Shown here: positions 11,392 to 24,116 of the stretch, one piece after another
How the letters are laid out: each line of letters starts with the position of its first letter
Position numbering within the stretch: the first letter of the stretch is position 1
Assembly: GCA_001051155.2 (NCBI GenBank)
Contig: JYIP02000005.1
Coordinates: 1,550,001-1,614,000 of the forward strand
Origin: Chrysoporthe austroafricana
Taxonomy: Eukaryota > Ascomycota > Sordariomycetes > Diaporthales > Cryphonectriaceae
DNA: 64,000 bases
Direction of reading: 5' to 3'
The notes under the pieces: model-generated
What the model saw: only the letters and a program-made list of their open reading frames with translations
Database searches by the model: none
What the model was told of the DNA's origin: nothing
Made by a program: the position numbers and the translations under genes

Positions 11392-14044
11392 TCAGATGGG
11401 GTATTGGTTCCGTCGCCAGAAAGATGACATAAACCTCTGCTCTTCGTCCTGATCCAGATAATCATCCGTCGCCCCGTGAGCGATCTCGCCCTGTGATCGT
11501 TGGGTAGGGGTATTTTCTATTGTAGCATACGGCTGAAGGCGGTAATTGTTTTCGTTGAGGCCGCCCAACTCTGCCAGCGTCGGCTCTCCCACAAAATTAT
11601 CCCTCATCACAGGAGAGAGACTTCCGTTGTCTTCCTGTGGACGGTCCAACACTTCGTGTTCCAATTGCACAATGTAATTTTGCATAGTTTGCTGGGCCTG
11701 TGTAGAAGGAACATTTGCCTCTGATGTGATTGGCAGCGCCGTGCCAGGAACCGCACCATTGCCCCAATATACGTGCTCAATGACAGACAAACCCTCTGAA
11801 ACGCTGTTTGGCACAGAATTGATGACAATTGGGCTCCTTGGATTAAATTCTGTGTATAATGAACCAGGCAGAGTGGTTGTTGTGACATCACGGTTGGGAC
11901 TTGAGGCGATCATAGATACCGTCGGCCATGCCGCGTCATGGACAGTGTTGAGCGATCCAGCCACTGGCATTTGGACATTGGTTGGTGTCAAAGACGGGAG
12001 AATCTGATCGTCATTAGGGAAGTAATTGTGGTGGTTGAACCAGGCCATGTGTAACGCCGCGTGCGGAGAGCCCTGGGGCTTGAGGTCTTCTGCAGCCGCT
12101 TCCAGCCGCTCAATCACTGCCCATTTTGGCGACTTGGGCCGCTCTGGCAGTGTCTGACGGCGTACTTCTTCTCCTTGAATCCTGGAGATACCCCCATCAG
12201 AGACGTTCACGACCGGAATGCTGCCTCTCGTCGATTCAGTCTGTCTAGAGGGCTCCGCCGGCTCCGCGGTGACGGGGCACTCGGGCTTTGCGACAGCATC
12301 TAATCCCCTGCAGTCGAAAGGGCCTAGCTCCCCATTCTCAGCAGCTCCAGCAGAGCTGTGTTGTTCCGGAATGTCTTTGGTGTAATTCACTTCTATATCC
12401 CAGGGCCACTCGCTGGCCATAGTGCCGCGGTCTTGGTAGCGAACGATCCGAACAGGCTGATTTTCAGCCACTTGAACCTTCTGGGCTGTCTCGTGAGCCC
12501 GAATCCTCGGGGTCTTTACATTTAAATGATCTTTGGAGCGGACTCTATCTCCGCCCGTGCGCCGCTGCTTCGAGCTGATGGAAATGCCCGTATTGTCAAA
12601 AATCCCGGACCGGGCTAATGCTTCTCTGACGTCCGCTGGTGTCGTCGACCTGCGCTCGTAAACAGGATCGCAAGTATCGACACTGCCGCTAGGTCGCACG
12701 ATTGAACGACGAGAGGACGGGCGGCTGGTAGACCGACTGAAATATGTATTTTTGCTTCTTGGTCCCCTCTCCCTTTGCAGCTTCAGTTCGCAGGCTGCTG
12801 AACCGTGATGTTCCCCCACCAAATCAGGATTCAGTTGGTTCTCAAGAATCTGGTGCTCGAAAGCGTGCTTTGGATTGTCTCCTGTCTGTCCATCATGACT
12901 CGACAGACCGCTGGCAACTCGTTGTCTCCTGTCTTGCGCAGTGTACCGATCTGGGAGGCTCTTATGAGTAAAAAAGGCCGAAATTTCCTCGCGTTCCCTG
13001 TCATCTCGCTTTTTTTGAGACTCGCGACTACGAGAAAGTGGTTTTTGGGTTTCTCGACGACGCTGCTTCAAAAAGGACATTTCATGGAAGGTGAGGTCGG
13101 TCACTGTTAAATATATTAGCGCAGAATCTCAACGACGTGGTCATAGTGGCCCACTCTGCGTCCCAGATCTCCGACCATTATCAAACAACCCGGGCACCAA
13201 GGATGGCTGCATCTTTCATATCATGTGAGCATGTGAGCACGGTAGGGTCAGGAAAGACACTAACTGTGATTCGTTCATTGAGTATTGAATTTGAGCTGAA
13301 GTTGCCCATGACTTCTTTCACGGACGTCATCTGGTCTCTTCTTTTCCTATTCTTCTCGGAGTGTTTCCGGGACTTTCTCTCCCTTTTCTTCATCGTCCTC
13401 TCATTTTTCGGGTTGTCGTTCTCAATGGTGTCGTAGCGATCGCTTCTCGTCTTGTAGCGAGGTCTCTTCTCGAAATTATAAATTGCCGGAGAGGAGGCAG
13501 GAGAGGCCAGGTTACCATCAGACTCGCATTGATGCTCTTTGCCTCTTTCATGATAGCCTTGCTGTACAGTAGGGTCTGGTTGATGAAACAGAGACGCCAT
13601 CTTCGCGTTCGCGGGTTGTCCGAGGTCATCGTCGAAGGCAATAGAAGCGGTATTTTTAGCGGACTTTCGCGTGCGGCTGTGGCTCTGTTCTTCTGGTGGC
13701 TGACGCGATGACTTTGCATTTCCCAAGCTGGCCAGCAATGATAGCTCATACATCATCTCGGCTTTCGGAGAGCAGTATCTCCTGGGGCTGTGCCTGAAAT
13801 CGCTGTTTCTGGGCTGGTGATCTCTTTCTTGGGTAGATACTGGTCTTTGTATGTGAATGTCGTCTAGCCATCCCTGAATTAGGTCTTCTTTATTGCCGTC
13901 GGGAGCTTCGAGGATGGCCGGCCATGTTCTGTCGGTCCTCGCTTGATTTGGGCTATCTGCGTGGAATCTCTGGCCCGTGCGATGGTATTGAGCTCCACCG
14001 CAGCGAGGACGATGACCACGAGCCGGGTCTTCTGGGGAGACCAT
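11392..14044 (-). CDS. Uncharacterised disordered protein with basic patch
   Basis: Two long in-frame blocks, 13261-14044 and 11392-13103, join through a 157-bp intron (A|GTGTCT donor, TTAACAG acceptor) into 831 aa. The splice gives the continuous stretch NERITVMTDLTFHEMSFLK. I do not recognise a catalytic domain. The protein is hydrophilic and charged, with a strongly basic patch near residues 218-236 (KKRERKSRKHSEKNRKRR) that could be a nuclear localisation signal. Helical Arg/Glu-rich sequence follows the splice, then a long Ser/Pro-rich middle and an acidic C-terminus ending SSFWRRNQYPI. I recall similar aromatic tails in uncharacterised fungal proteins, but cannot confirm homology. The ATG at 14044 is the first in frame; upstream codons remain open, so an earlier exon is possible. 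That the gene is real rests on two long compatible frames and balanced codon use. Confidence 0.65.
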
Positions 14045-17000
14045 GCTGATGCCTGGTGCAGCAAGCGCACCTGTAGGGGGTGGAGGCGTTGTCTTCGTCA
14101 AGAGCAGGAGATGTGATGTCGCCCTTCACAAGCACGAGAGTCCTCGTTCTGTTGTCATGCGATGCAACGAGTCGGAACACAATCCATCAAGCTTAATATC
14201 AGAGGAGGCCCATCGGTCCAGACAGGAGCCCAAGAGACTAGTCTGTATCAATGAGGACAGACGGCGATATCAACGAAGGCCAGGTTGCTGAGAGAAAGCT
14301 CGGGGATGCCAAAGAGAGAGCTACGAATAGCAGAGGAGGGAGAGAGAGGGGGGGAGAGAGAGACGACGGCTTGTGCGGCGACGGCAACATCACAGCTCTG
14401 TATGATGGAGTGGAGTTCACCCTGCGGTAGAGATGGCCGTGGAGCTGGTTCGAGGAGTTTGGGATGGGAGGGAAGGAACGAGGCTGGGGATGTCCTTGTG
14501 AAGCGAGCCTTCTTCCACTCACCCATGGTGGAAGGAGGAAACCAGCCGAGTTGTATGGACCTGCTGCAAGTCCTTCAGACGTCGTCGCCGTGGAGTCCTT
14601 CTCGGCTTCGAGAGCAAGTCAGAGCTGCTTACTGGCGGGGCCTCGAGACCTCACGTTGGGTCCACCTGCTCAGTACGCTCGCTTCATCACCACCGTCATC
14701 ATCACCACCGTCATCATCACCACCGTCAGCAACGACAAGCAGTACCAGCGACACCGTTACATCTTAAGTCGAACAGGTCTCCTGCGGCATCCCGACGGCT
14801 CCTGATCAGATCTCTCGGTGCGCTCGGCCTTTGAGAGCCGCAGCAGAGCAGGCATGGATTGATCAAAGTGTTTAGTCTAAATAACTGGGGCAGCGCAACG
14901 GCGACCAAAGCAAGAGGTACTCCGTATGCTACCCACCATGTGAATCCATGGCGGCGGACCCCGAGTCTCGTCTCTGTGTGTCATCGTCAGCCATGCTGCC
15001 ATGCTAAGTTGCGACGAAGCTTCATCTGCCAGGCGCCAGCAGCGGTACTGCATGGCCTACATGGTTTCTCGGCCAAGCGACCCCTCAGGTATGCGTCGAG
15101 CCTCCAGCGACATACCCTAAACGGTCTAGAGAAGATGGGTTCAAGTCGATCCTGCCCCTGAATCAGATCTCTGGGACGTACGGAGTCTGGAAAACGTGGT
15201 GCTCCACCGGCCTCCGAGGCGGCCTTGTGATTGGGTTCATCCGTTCGTTTCCTAGCCCAAAAAGCATCTCAAAACATCAGATTCAGAAGTTGTCCCTTTG
15301 CTCTGTCCGCGCAGTGGGTAAGCATTGACCCCTTCCTCGCTTTCGCAGACCCGCGATAGCGTCCTTGGCCTAGAAGAGATCCTGGTCGAGAGAGAGAAAG
15401 GAGGGCCAGGCTCTGGATCGAGACCGCCTGTCACACGTCGGTGGTGCTCAGGGGGCCGGCAACCTGTTGAGGTCTTTGTTTCAATAGACGCACCGATGAT
15501 GCATTTACGCGGAGATCCTCTGCTCACTGAGCCCGCCGACATCGCATACGGGCTGTGGTGGTACAGACCATAGTCTCACGTGCTGCGACCTCAGCTCTTG
15601 CGCGTTGTACAAAGTATGGACCCTGACATGCAAGCTCGCGGCTCAAACGCCACGATCTACGGCCAGGTTACCAAGCTGGACACCCCGCCAGATCTGTGCA
15701 GCACCGTGCCGAGCCCCACAGCTCCTGCGACTCTCAACTGATCCTGGGCTGGACTTCGGCATGCCATTGACAGAGCAGACTGCAAGCCCAGGCGCCGCAG
15801 AGCAGGCTGATGGGTCCTGCGAGCTGGAATCCTTGCCAAACTTTTCCCCTTGAAAATGGCCACGGCGTCTCATCCCATCTCGACGCGGTCGCGCCTGTCA
15901 CGGGGGGCTATTTCGAGCCTGTCAGCACGGCAGCCAGCTGGAATGTTCAGCCTCCCGAAGATGGGATATCTCATAGGCCAGCGGCTTGTGGAGAAGCTCG
16001 CCCGCGGATGGTATACCGAGACGAAGCGACGGCCGTGACGGCGGATGCTTTGTGGAGACGACATGCCCATCAAACTTTCTGGCATCCAAACAAAACAACC
16101 GGCCATTGTCGAGGGAGAGCCTCGCAGCTTAGCAGGTATCGCAGAATGGGCAGCAGTTTCACATTGTGTTCCGGCCATTTTTATCGCTGTGAGCGTCAAG
16201 GCTCTACCAGTTTCAGCCAGGGATGCTCCCCCACGGCGTCTGACTGTTGCAGACCGGCGCCTCTAGCGGCATTTCCTGCGGGCGGGGGAGACTGCGCGTC
16301 TTCCGGGAGAACACCTCGGTCGCTTGTCGAGACCCATAGCTGCCAATCGTGGGCATGGAAAGCCGGTTCTCGTTGGATCGTCAGCGGTGCGGGCGTGCGC
16401 GTTCTGACCCCTGTCCGATGAGATGACGTTCAATTTGGCTCTGCCCAGTGGCACAAGTGGATGTTGCTTTGTCCAGGGCCCGGCAGGGGTTGTTGTTCCC
16501 CACTGGAACGCCAGGGGTTCAGTCTCGTCGCGATCTGGCTCAACCTCTCCGACGATACGGCATTATTGGCATGTGCCCTTCGGTTGAAAATGAGACAGCA
16601 ACACATCCACACGGCAGGGGATAGCGACAGACCGGTCACATTGGGCGTTGAAACTACTCGTGCTGGGCGTTTTGCAAAACATGTTGGTCGGCATGGGTAT
16701 CGAGCTGCGTAGGCCGGCTGTGCTCACGGGCACAGCTAACGTCGATGTCGAGCCAACCAGGGCGCCGAGTCAGGCAGTCAGGACAATTCCCCCCCGGTGT
16801 CCTATGAGCAGCGAAATTTGCCCTGTACTCACGATCGCCAATATCCAACACTGTACTAGTCCTGGCGCCGAAAGCTCGAGCCAGGCAGAATGCGGACCGA
16901 GCGGCTTTGTCGACCTGAACGGGCGACGGTGACGTTAGCAGCAACTGCTCTACAGGTCTAAGTTTGACCACAGTGGCAGTCCTCAATCTCCTTGGCGAAA

Positions 17001-17227
17001 GGTGCCTAAGTACTTGGTAACGTGCTCCCGTCACTACGTTTGATGCTTGTCTGGACAAGTGATCCTTGCTGAGAAATTCATGCCCTCTTCGAAACGGCCC
17101 CAAAAGCGTCGACTTGTCCCGGCGGGTGGGCGGGAGACACAGTAGTCGCGCTCACATTACAGATGGGATGACGACCAGGAGGGGGCGGGGGCCAGCGATG
17201 TGCCTGTACATAGTCCGTCGTTCACTG
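14045..17227. other. Gene-poor interval
   Basis: Contains a CAT/CAC array at about 14684-14728 and no convincing gene. Frames up to about 200 codons (for example 15810-16421 on the plus strand) lack domain features and look random. No structural RNA was found. The part next to 14044 should hold the promoter of the minus-strand gene. Confidence 0.45.
14684..14728. repeat. 15-bp tandem repeat (catcatcaccaccgt)
   Basis: Three near-exact copies of a 15-mer, the first slightly truncated. It lies about 640 bp upstream of the start of the 831-aa gene. Confidence 0.85.
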
Positions 17228-17228
17228 C

Positions 17229-17245
17229 GGTATAAGTACTTGATA
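17229..17245 (+). promoter_or_regulatory. Candidate TATA element for the RRM gene
   Basis: TATAAG inside GGTATAAGTACTTGATATAGG is followed by several hundred bases of pyrimidine-rich, ATG-poor DNA up to the RRM gene start at 17893. If this is the promoter, the mRNA leader would be about 600 nt or would contain a leader intron. Inferred from sequence context only. Confidence 0.3.
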
Positions 17246-17892
17246 TAGGTCTGGGTGGTCACGGCATTTGACTCAAAGGCTACCACCTCCACTACTTGTC
17301 ATCCGCAACTGCTCTTCTCATCTTCCTGCTCTGCCCAACGCTGCTCGAGGCCTGACGGAACCATCTTGAAGACCCCTGATCCTTACTTGAGGAGAATCGC
17401 GATAACTGCCCCGCCAGTCCTTGCCCAGATCCTGTCATTTCCTCCATCTTCTGTTCAGGCCAGACAGTGTACTTTTAAGGCTTTGTCCGTCAGCTGCTCG
17501 CATTCACAGGGAGCTCTATTTCTGGCACCACTTCTCCGTCTGCACCCGTGCCGACATATCCAGAAACATAAGCCCCATCCACCAAACGTTAGCCCAGGGT
17601 GAAGCAAGACAATAGCCTCCAAAGCCTCTCTGACGGCAGACGCTCCCACAGGCTCTTGTTTGTCTGATAACCCCAGACTGCCTTCGATATTGCTTTTGGT
17701 AGAGCCCTCGACTTTTCGCAGGCTTCGCGATCGGAAGAGAGCGGATCTGGCCGTTTGCAAGCTCGATCACCCCACATAAGACCAGCACTGTCTCTCGATA
17801 GCACGGTACTGTAAGGCGATCTTATCCCCCACGAGCGCGTCGACTGTCTGACTCGGCAAGGCGTATCTAGTCTTGACGTCGCTGCGACCAAG

Positions 17893-18852
17893 ATGACTTC
17901 TACCACGAAACTGTTCATCGGGTAAGTCACCCCAGCAGCTCACAGAACGGAGTCATCTCACCGGCTGACAACTGTGTAGTGGCCTCGCCTGGCACACGGA
18001 GGAGACGACCTTGCGACAGAAGTTCGAGGAGTTTGGTGTTGTGGATGAAGCTGTATGTGCGGGCACCACAACTGCATTCCAGCCTGGCGGGCTCCCCCCA
18101 AATGACGTCTTTTGCCACATTTTTTTTAGTTTGCTAACGCGGCCGTTTCCATCATAGGTTGTTGTCAAGGATCGCGACACGGGCCGCAGCCGTGGGTTTG
18201 GCTTCGTCCGCTACACGAATGAGGATGACGCGCAACGCGCCATCGCCGCCATGAACAACATCGAGTAAGACATTCCCTGGCTAGTCGCCAAACCCCTCTC
18301 AACCAAAGTGTTAATATTGATCCCCGGCAGATTCGACGGTCGAACCATCCGTGTCGATAGGGCCTCCGACAATGGTCCTCGTGGAGGCTACCCGCCTCGC
18401 GGCGGCGGCATGATGGGTGGGTACGGCATGCGCGGCGGGTTCCCTGGGATGGGAGCTGCTGGAATGCCGCAGATGGCCTACGGATACCCTCAGCAGGGCC
18501 ATCCCATGGCTGCGCACCCCCAGGCGTACGCCGCGCAGCAACAATATGGCCGTGGCGGGTACCCTCCCCAGCCTGCTGCGATGAACTACGGTGCCATGCC
18601 CCAGCAAGGTAAGCGACCGTTCCATGCCGAAGCGAACTTTTGACACCTTCGCTACTGTTTCGCAAGTGTCCGAGATGGTTGACCTCCGGCGTGACTGACG
18701 CAGGTACCTATGGCGCAGGGTGGCCCCAGGGAGGCGAATACATGTACGGGAGCGACCAGCAGCAGGCCCAGGCCCAGGCCCAGGCCCAGCAAATGGGTCA
18801 GCCGCAGCCTCAGCAGCAGCCTCCCCCTCCCGGCCCGCCTGCCAGCTATTAG
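17893..18852 (+). CDS. Glycine-rich RNA-binding protein, single RRM
   Basis: Five exons (17893-17921, 17980-18052, 18158-18264, 18331-18608, 18704-18852) give 211 aa, with every junction in phase and good GTAAG/YAG sites. One N-terminal RRM occupies residues 6 to about 80. RNP2 is LFIGGL (7-12) and RNP1 is RGFGFVRY (46-53), with the aromatic residues needed for RNA stacking. The rest is low complexity: a Gly/Met/Tyr-rich block ([17 protein letters not shown]), then Pro/Gln, then an Ala-Gln repeat (QAQAQAQAQ, from a CAGGCC DNA repeat) ending GPPASY. The layout matches small nuclear/cytoplasmic glycine-rich RRM proteins linked to stress, cold or mRNA handling. The specific role cannot be assigned. 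The high intron density in a small gene is typical of this family in filamentous fungi. Confidence 0.92.
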
Positions 18853-19812
18853 GGATGGCCGGGAGCGTGGTGCTGATGAGAGGGACCGGTTTTCTTGTCG
18901 AGTGGTGGGGAATGGGGAGTTAGGCGGCGCTCTCTTTACCTCTTTGTGTTCTTTGAACGCCTGCGAATGTACACGGCCGAACTGATACATCTCTGACCAA
19001 CGAACGATCTCTCAACTTGATACCCCCGGATCGAGAATTTTTCGCGAGACCAAACAAGGGACGATTATACTTGCCGAAAAGAATATCGAAACCGAACGTA
19101 CGCTGCGGGAAACAGCATGTTACACCACGACGACGACCACGACGACGATAATACCATCATCATCTGACGGGAAAGGGGGGGAAATCATGAGCTGGTCATC
19201 CACTGTGCATGCGTGTACGTGCGAGATAGACGAGGGTCGGGGCCTGCGGCTGCCATGGCAAAAGAGCATGCATGATCATTTTCCTGACACGAGCCGCAAT
19301 ATACCCGTCCGAGTTTATCAGGTTTTCACGATGCTTTCAAGGTCGCAGACGCTCGTTACCCATCTCCACCTTCGGACTCCAAGTGGGGGAGTTTTTTCTT
19401 TTTCTCCATTCGATTCCTTTGCCAATACTTTTTTTTCTGTGTTTCTTCCTTTTTTCTGGCTTTCGTCTTGAATTCTTTCTCGGCGCGGAATTTGGCACCG
19501 CACTCCATTCTTTGTACAAAGTAGGGTCAGCCAGTGCGGGTCTTGCCCGCCTGGGTCCTTGGGCTTGCAGACAATTTGTGGCTGCACTCAGGAGGACGGA
19601 GAGGACAACGACTCGGAAATTATGGAGCCGATTCCTGGAGGCTCAAGGAAGAGGACAGCCCGTGGGAGAAAAAAAGGGGGGAGGGGCCGGGAAAGGAACG
19701 TCAAGGACGCGCGGGGCTATTCTCAATATGCGGCTGCGGTCCTAGAAAAAGGAGTTGTAGGCGGCAAGGAAGGGGGAGAAAAATTCCAAACTTGCGTTGA
19801 TTACTGCGGAAG
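18853..19812. other. Intergenic region between convergent genes
   Basis: Holds the 3' ends of the RRM gene (plus) and the ChaC-like gene (minus). T-rich stretches around 19385-19470 and A/G-rich stretches around 19665-19690 fit 3' UTR sequence. No gene seen. Confidence 0.5.
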
Positions 19813-21394
19813 CTATGCCCCCACCCTCTCTCTCTGACACTCGTGACCACTCGATAGATCAGCAGGCTTCTCCGTCTCCTCCTGCTCGTCCTCATTGACA
19901 GCTCCAGCCGGACCAGCCTCGGGCAGGGCGGAAGGGCGGCCGCCGGGGGCGACCAACGTCCCGTTCGCAGCTACGCTCTCGAGCGGGAGCCCCTCCCCGC
20001 CGCCGCGCGCCATGATCGCCCTCACCCGCTCGGACAGGTCCGTGATGTGCTCGTCGCCGCTCTCGGGGCCCAGGTCCCGCAGCGCCGCGTCCAGGTGCAG
20101 CAGGTACTCGCGGTTCAGCCCGCTGGGGCCCACGGACCGGTGGATGTGCTCTGCGAGGGCCTGGATGTCCTGGGGGCCGGTGAACTGGTCGTTGTCGGGG
20201 GTGCCGATGTAGACCAGGGTGCGGATGGGGCCCGGGTGGGTGGCGGTGGTGGAGGAGGATGACGACGACGACGAGGGGGCCGGGTGGAAGGCCGTGTAGT
20301 GGATGCTGTAGCCGTTGATCTCGCGGATGTCGAGGTAGGCCTTGACCTCGGCCACGCGGTCGGGGATGATGCGGTAAGCGACGCCCCAGACCTTGCCGTC
20401 CTCGGGCGCCGGGTGTGGGTCCTCCAGGGTCGACCAGAAGGACCGCTCGATCAGGGTGACGACGCGGCCCGGCTTCTCGGGAGTCCCGCGGTGGTCTTGG
20501 CTAGAGTCCAGGGCGACATCGTGTTAGCAGGTGGCTGTGTGCCAGAAGATCTCCCCTGTCCTTCTTATACGAGACCTGCAGCCCAGGTGAAAGCTTGGGA
20601 GAGGGACCGGTTCCAGTCCTTGGGAGGGAGTGGTTTGTAGCTTAGATTGCAGCATGCCGAGGGCTGGCTGCGCGCTCTTGCACTTAAGAAGAGGAAGCAA
20701 GAGGGTAGACGGAGGAAAATAGTACCTTGCCTACATTACGTTCTGTTAGTCATTCACTGGTGTATTTGTAGGCTATAATGGCACCTCAAGATAGAGCGAG
20801 GTGAAGGAGACTTTAGAGAGAACCAGCAAGATAGGGGAACAAATTTGTTAAGATTTGGCGCGTATATACACTTGTCTTTCCATAGTATACCCCAAGGCCT
20901 TCTTAGCACCCAAGAATTGTCACCAAAACCTCACCCTAACTTTTAATTGTTTCTTTCTGCTTTTCTTTTGTGCATTTTCTTGGCAAGGGGGGTTCCAAGG
21001 GTGGTCCAAGCGATTGACCTGTCACACGAATACGAGAGAGAAAGAGAGACAGAAAGAGAGGTGAAAGCCAGCAACATCCACTCACCTGCCAAAATCTCCG
21101 GACGTATCCATTCACCCAACCAGGTATTCTCTGGTCTTGTAGGTCATGTCAGCCTTGTCTACCTGGCGCGCCCTGACGGTCCGCGTTTGCTTCCTACCGA
21201 AATGAGGCGGTGGCTTCCAGATCAGGCTTCTGCAGGACTCGTCAGACAGACCGTTCTGTGACCAAACAGCCTATGCATTACATGCTCGACAGCGTGGTAC
21301 GAGCACAGATATCCGGGAGCACTGCATACCCGTAGCCAAACAGCCAGAACTCGCCGTCATCGGCGGGAGGGGCGCCGGGGTCCTCTATCGTCAT
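19813..21394 (-). CDS. ChaC/Gcg1-type glutathione-specific gamma-glutamylcyclotransferase
   Basis: Cytosolic enzyme family that cleaves glutathione to 5-oxoproline and Cys-Gly. Exon 1 is 21330-21394 (MTIEDPGAP...FWLFGYG), exon 2 is 21198-21229 (SLIWKPPPHF) and exon 3 is 21086-21135 (IPGWVNGYVRRFWQ). These join in phase and build the family motif GYGSLIW. The last exon, to the stop at 19813, has DHRGTPEKPGRVVTLIERSFW, the VWGVAYRI core, YLDIREINGY, and LVYIGTPDN with HIHRSVGPSGLNREYLL. A Ser tract (eight Ser) interrupts the domain near FHPA, and the C-terminus carries a disordered, acidic extension. The junction from exon 3 (phase 0) to the last exon is not clean: the obvious acceptor at 20501 (branch CTAAC, TAG) gives the wrong phase, and the gap is about 580 bp. 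A micro-exon or a sequence error could explain it. The family call is firm; the full model is not. Confidence 0.8.
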
Positions 21395-23108
21395 GGCGGA
21401 TGGCCTTGTGTCCGAGGGGGTAAGTAGAAGGGTTTCCGAGGAGGATGCCAAATATACGATATAGGCGAGGACCCTACGAGGCCGTGCGCATGTATAGAGT
21501 GGAGAGTCACTTTTAGGTGTGTGTGGTGTTGAGAGGACTGGCTGCGCTCTCGACGGCGGTTGAGCCGGGCCAGGACGTCTGGGTGTATTACATAATCACC
21601 AGTGCTGGCCACTGCAGCTCCATTACTTCCATACTTAGAAGACGATCGTCGGTCGCGCGCATATGGCGTGCTGCGCTTTCCTGGTCCCCTACGACACCAG
21701 CCAGGTCGCATGATTCGAGGCGGCACCCTACGCTCAAGTGATGCTGCAGGCATGAATACCAGCAGCATATGGACCGGCAGGCCGACTAGCAGCCCGCCAG
21801 CCAGCCAGGGCACGCACTGCCACCGCCCTGTCATGCTGCTCGCCAGCTCGCTGGCAATGGCGCTGGCGCTGGCGCCGGCGGGACACAAGGCGGCCCGGGT
21901 GTGAAGAAGCCCAGGCGCCCTGCCAGCAGCTCGTGCCACAGCAGCAGGCAAGCAAGCATCCTGCGCAAGCGACAGCAGAGGGTCATCCCGCAAGGGCCAT
22001 CGTCCCGTCGGCTACCCAGGAGGTCGTTTCAAGAGGGACCTGCGCTCCCGGCGGAGCAGCCGACCTGCGAGATGCTGCTGGGCGGCGCTGGGGAGCTACG
22101 AGATAGACACGAGGCCAGGTCACCAGCCACAAACAGACGTGTTGGACGGTGGTGCGACAGAGACAAACCGGTCGGCTGAGACAGGCGGGACCGCCTCTGG
22201 AGACCAGCTGGCGCACGATGCCCTCCCAGCGTCCTTGTGTGTGTGATGTCGGCGGGCCTGCTTGGTGTAGGGGCCCGAAAAGGGGCCTGCGCCTCTCGCC
22301 GCCGCCGCCGCCGCCTCGCAGGCATGTTTAGGCATGTTTGCTGTTTGCCTGGTTGTCGACCGAGAGGTTCCTGATGGGATCGCGCCTTGCCGCTCGGATC
22401 GCCGCATCAGCCACATACAAAGAGCCCGCAATGTCCACTGTGGATTGAGCTTACGGGCCACGTTCTCTGATCCCCAGGCGGCGGCAGTGTCGCAGAGAGA
22501 TTATCCGGCCTCGCTCAGCCATACACAGCCTCGTCCGCCTCGCATGCTTATCTTGCTCGTCACTCCCACCCCTCTCGCTGCCGTGAACGTTCGGCGCGGT
22601 CGGCCTTCGTGACAGTCACCCGCCTCTGCAAGCTCCTATATCATAAGCCTCTCGTCTCGGGTTCTCATCCAAGTGCCTGGCGCTGGACTGTGGGAGACAC
22701 GCTCTTCCAGGGCTCTCACACACAACACACAACTGGGGGGGAAGATTCACTGACGCGAGACCGGCAAACGGCACACACGAAACTTTGCGACTAACGACGC
22801 ACTGTCCCTGATCTACTATCGCACACCGCGCCAGCCCGTCCACGAATTACAGTGACTGCGGATACAAGGACTGAGGGGGACCCCACTTGCGACGACCCGA
22901 CCTAGACCCCATTCTATTTATTGGCCTGCGCAATCTTCCCAACGGCTAGCAACGACGACCTTGCGGCCCTTCACCTTGCCATCGACGTCCTGCTGCGCCG
23001 AGATCCTCCTCGCCGCCGTCGCGTCTCCTCTGACTTCCCAGCTGAGCCCATCGCAACTCCATCCTGCAGCCACCTGTCGAGGCGGCCCGCTGCTGATCCA
23101 CCACCACC
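21395..23108. other. Divergent promoter region
   Basis: Separates the ChaC-like gene (minus) from the penta-EF-hand gene (plus), so it should hold both promoters. GC-rich with pyrimidine-rich runs in the last 200 bp. No gene recognised. Confidence 0.5.
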
Positions 23109-24116
23109 ATGGCGTACAACCAGCCCTACAACCCAGACGCGCTCCCCCGGTATGTTCAACTCGATGTAGCCTCCCCCGCTTGCTATGCCAGGGGAAGGAA
23201 ATCTTGAGGCTGACTGGATCGTGCTCGTATAGGTTCGCGGAGCCGGAGCAGAAGAACTCACCAGCCCCTCAACAACAGTACGCAGCTGCCAAACCTGTCT
23301 CTCCCAGACCACCACCACCACCACAGAACCAGCACTACGGACGACTCTCTCCTCAGCCGCCCGCGGGACACCGAAGTAACGACAGCTACAGGCAGAACTC
23401 GCAGTACGCCCACACCATGTCGCCGCCGCCCCCGGGGGCCCAGCGGCCTCCGCCCGTACAGAACCGGCCCGCGCCTGCGTCGAGGCCCCCGCCCAGCCCC
23501 GCGCCCCCGGGCGACGACAGAGACCCGACACTCCTGCCGCTGTTCAGGGCTGTCGATAAGAACGGTACGCTTCCTACGTGCACACATCCTCCCCCCCCCC
23601 CTTTCCTTCACTGACCGGCGGCCGTGTACTGACTGACTGGTGGGCGGAACAGGGACCGGCCAGCTCTCGGAGAAGGAGCTCTCCGCGGCGCTCGTCAACG
23701 GCGACTGGACGTCGTTCGACCCGCACACGGTGCGCATGATGATCCGGATGTTCGACAGCGACCGGTCGGGGACGATCGGCTTCGACGAGTTCTGCGGGCT
23801 CTGGTCGTTCCTGGCGTCATGGCGCACGCTGTTCGACCGCTTCGACGTCGACCACTCGGGCAACATCCAGCTCGACGAGTTCCGCGACGCCCTCATCGCC
23901 TTCCGCTACCGCCTGTCCGAGCGCTTCGTCGAGCTGCTGTTCCAGACGTACGACAAGCGCAACGAGGGCCAGCTGAGCTTCGACCTGTTCGTGCAGGCGT
24001 GCATCAGCCTCAAGAGGATGACGGACGTCTTCAAGAAGTACGACGACGACCGCGACGGGTACATCACGCTCAGCTTCGAGGACTTCCTGACGGAGATCCT
24101 GAAGCAGCTCAAGTAA
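23109..24116 (+). CDS. Penta-EF-hand calcium-binding protein (peflin/ALG-2/Pef1 type)
   Basis: Exons 23109-23149, 23233-23564 and 23653-24116 give 278 aa; the start has a strong context (CACCATGG). Residues 1-118 are Pro/Gln/Tyr-rich and disordered, as in peflin and yeast Pef1. Five EF-hands follow. EF1 at 122-133 (DKNGTG) is usable. EF2 at 159-170 (DSDRSGTIGFDE) and EF3 at 189-200 (DVDHSGNIQLDE) are canonical. EF4 near 225 (DKRNEGQLSFDL) lacks the usual ligands. EF5 from 255 (DDDRDGYITLSFEDF) carries the family's two-residue insertion, which serves pairing in dimers. Such proteins act as calcium-dependent adaptors at ER exit sites, the plasma membrane or the bud/hyphal cortex. Exact partners cannot be read from the sequence. 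Confidence 0.93.

Noticed and set aside
15130..15160. Another B-box-like sequence (GGTTCAAGTC)
   Set aside because: No T-stem pairing and no acceptor stem, so not a tRNA gene.
15810..16421. 203-codon frame upstream of the RRM gene
   Set aside because: Composition looks random (many Cys and Arg), with no conserved motif or compatible exon nearby.
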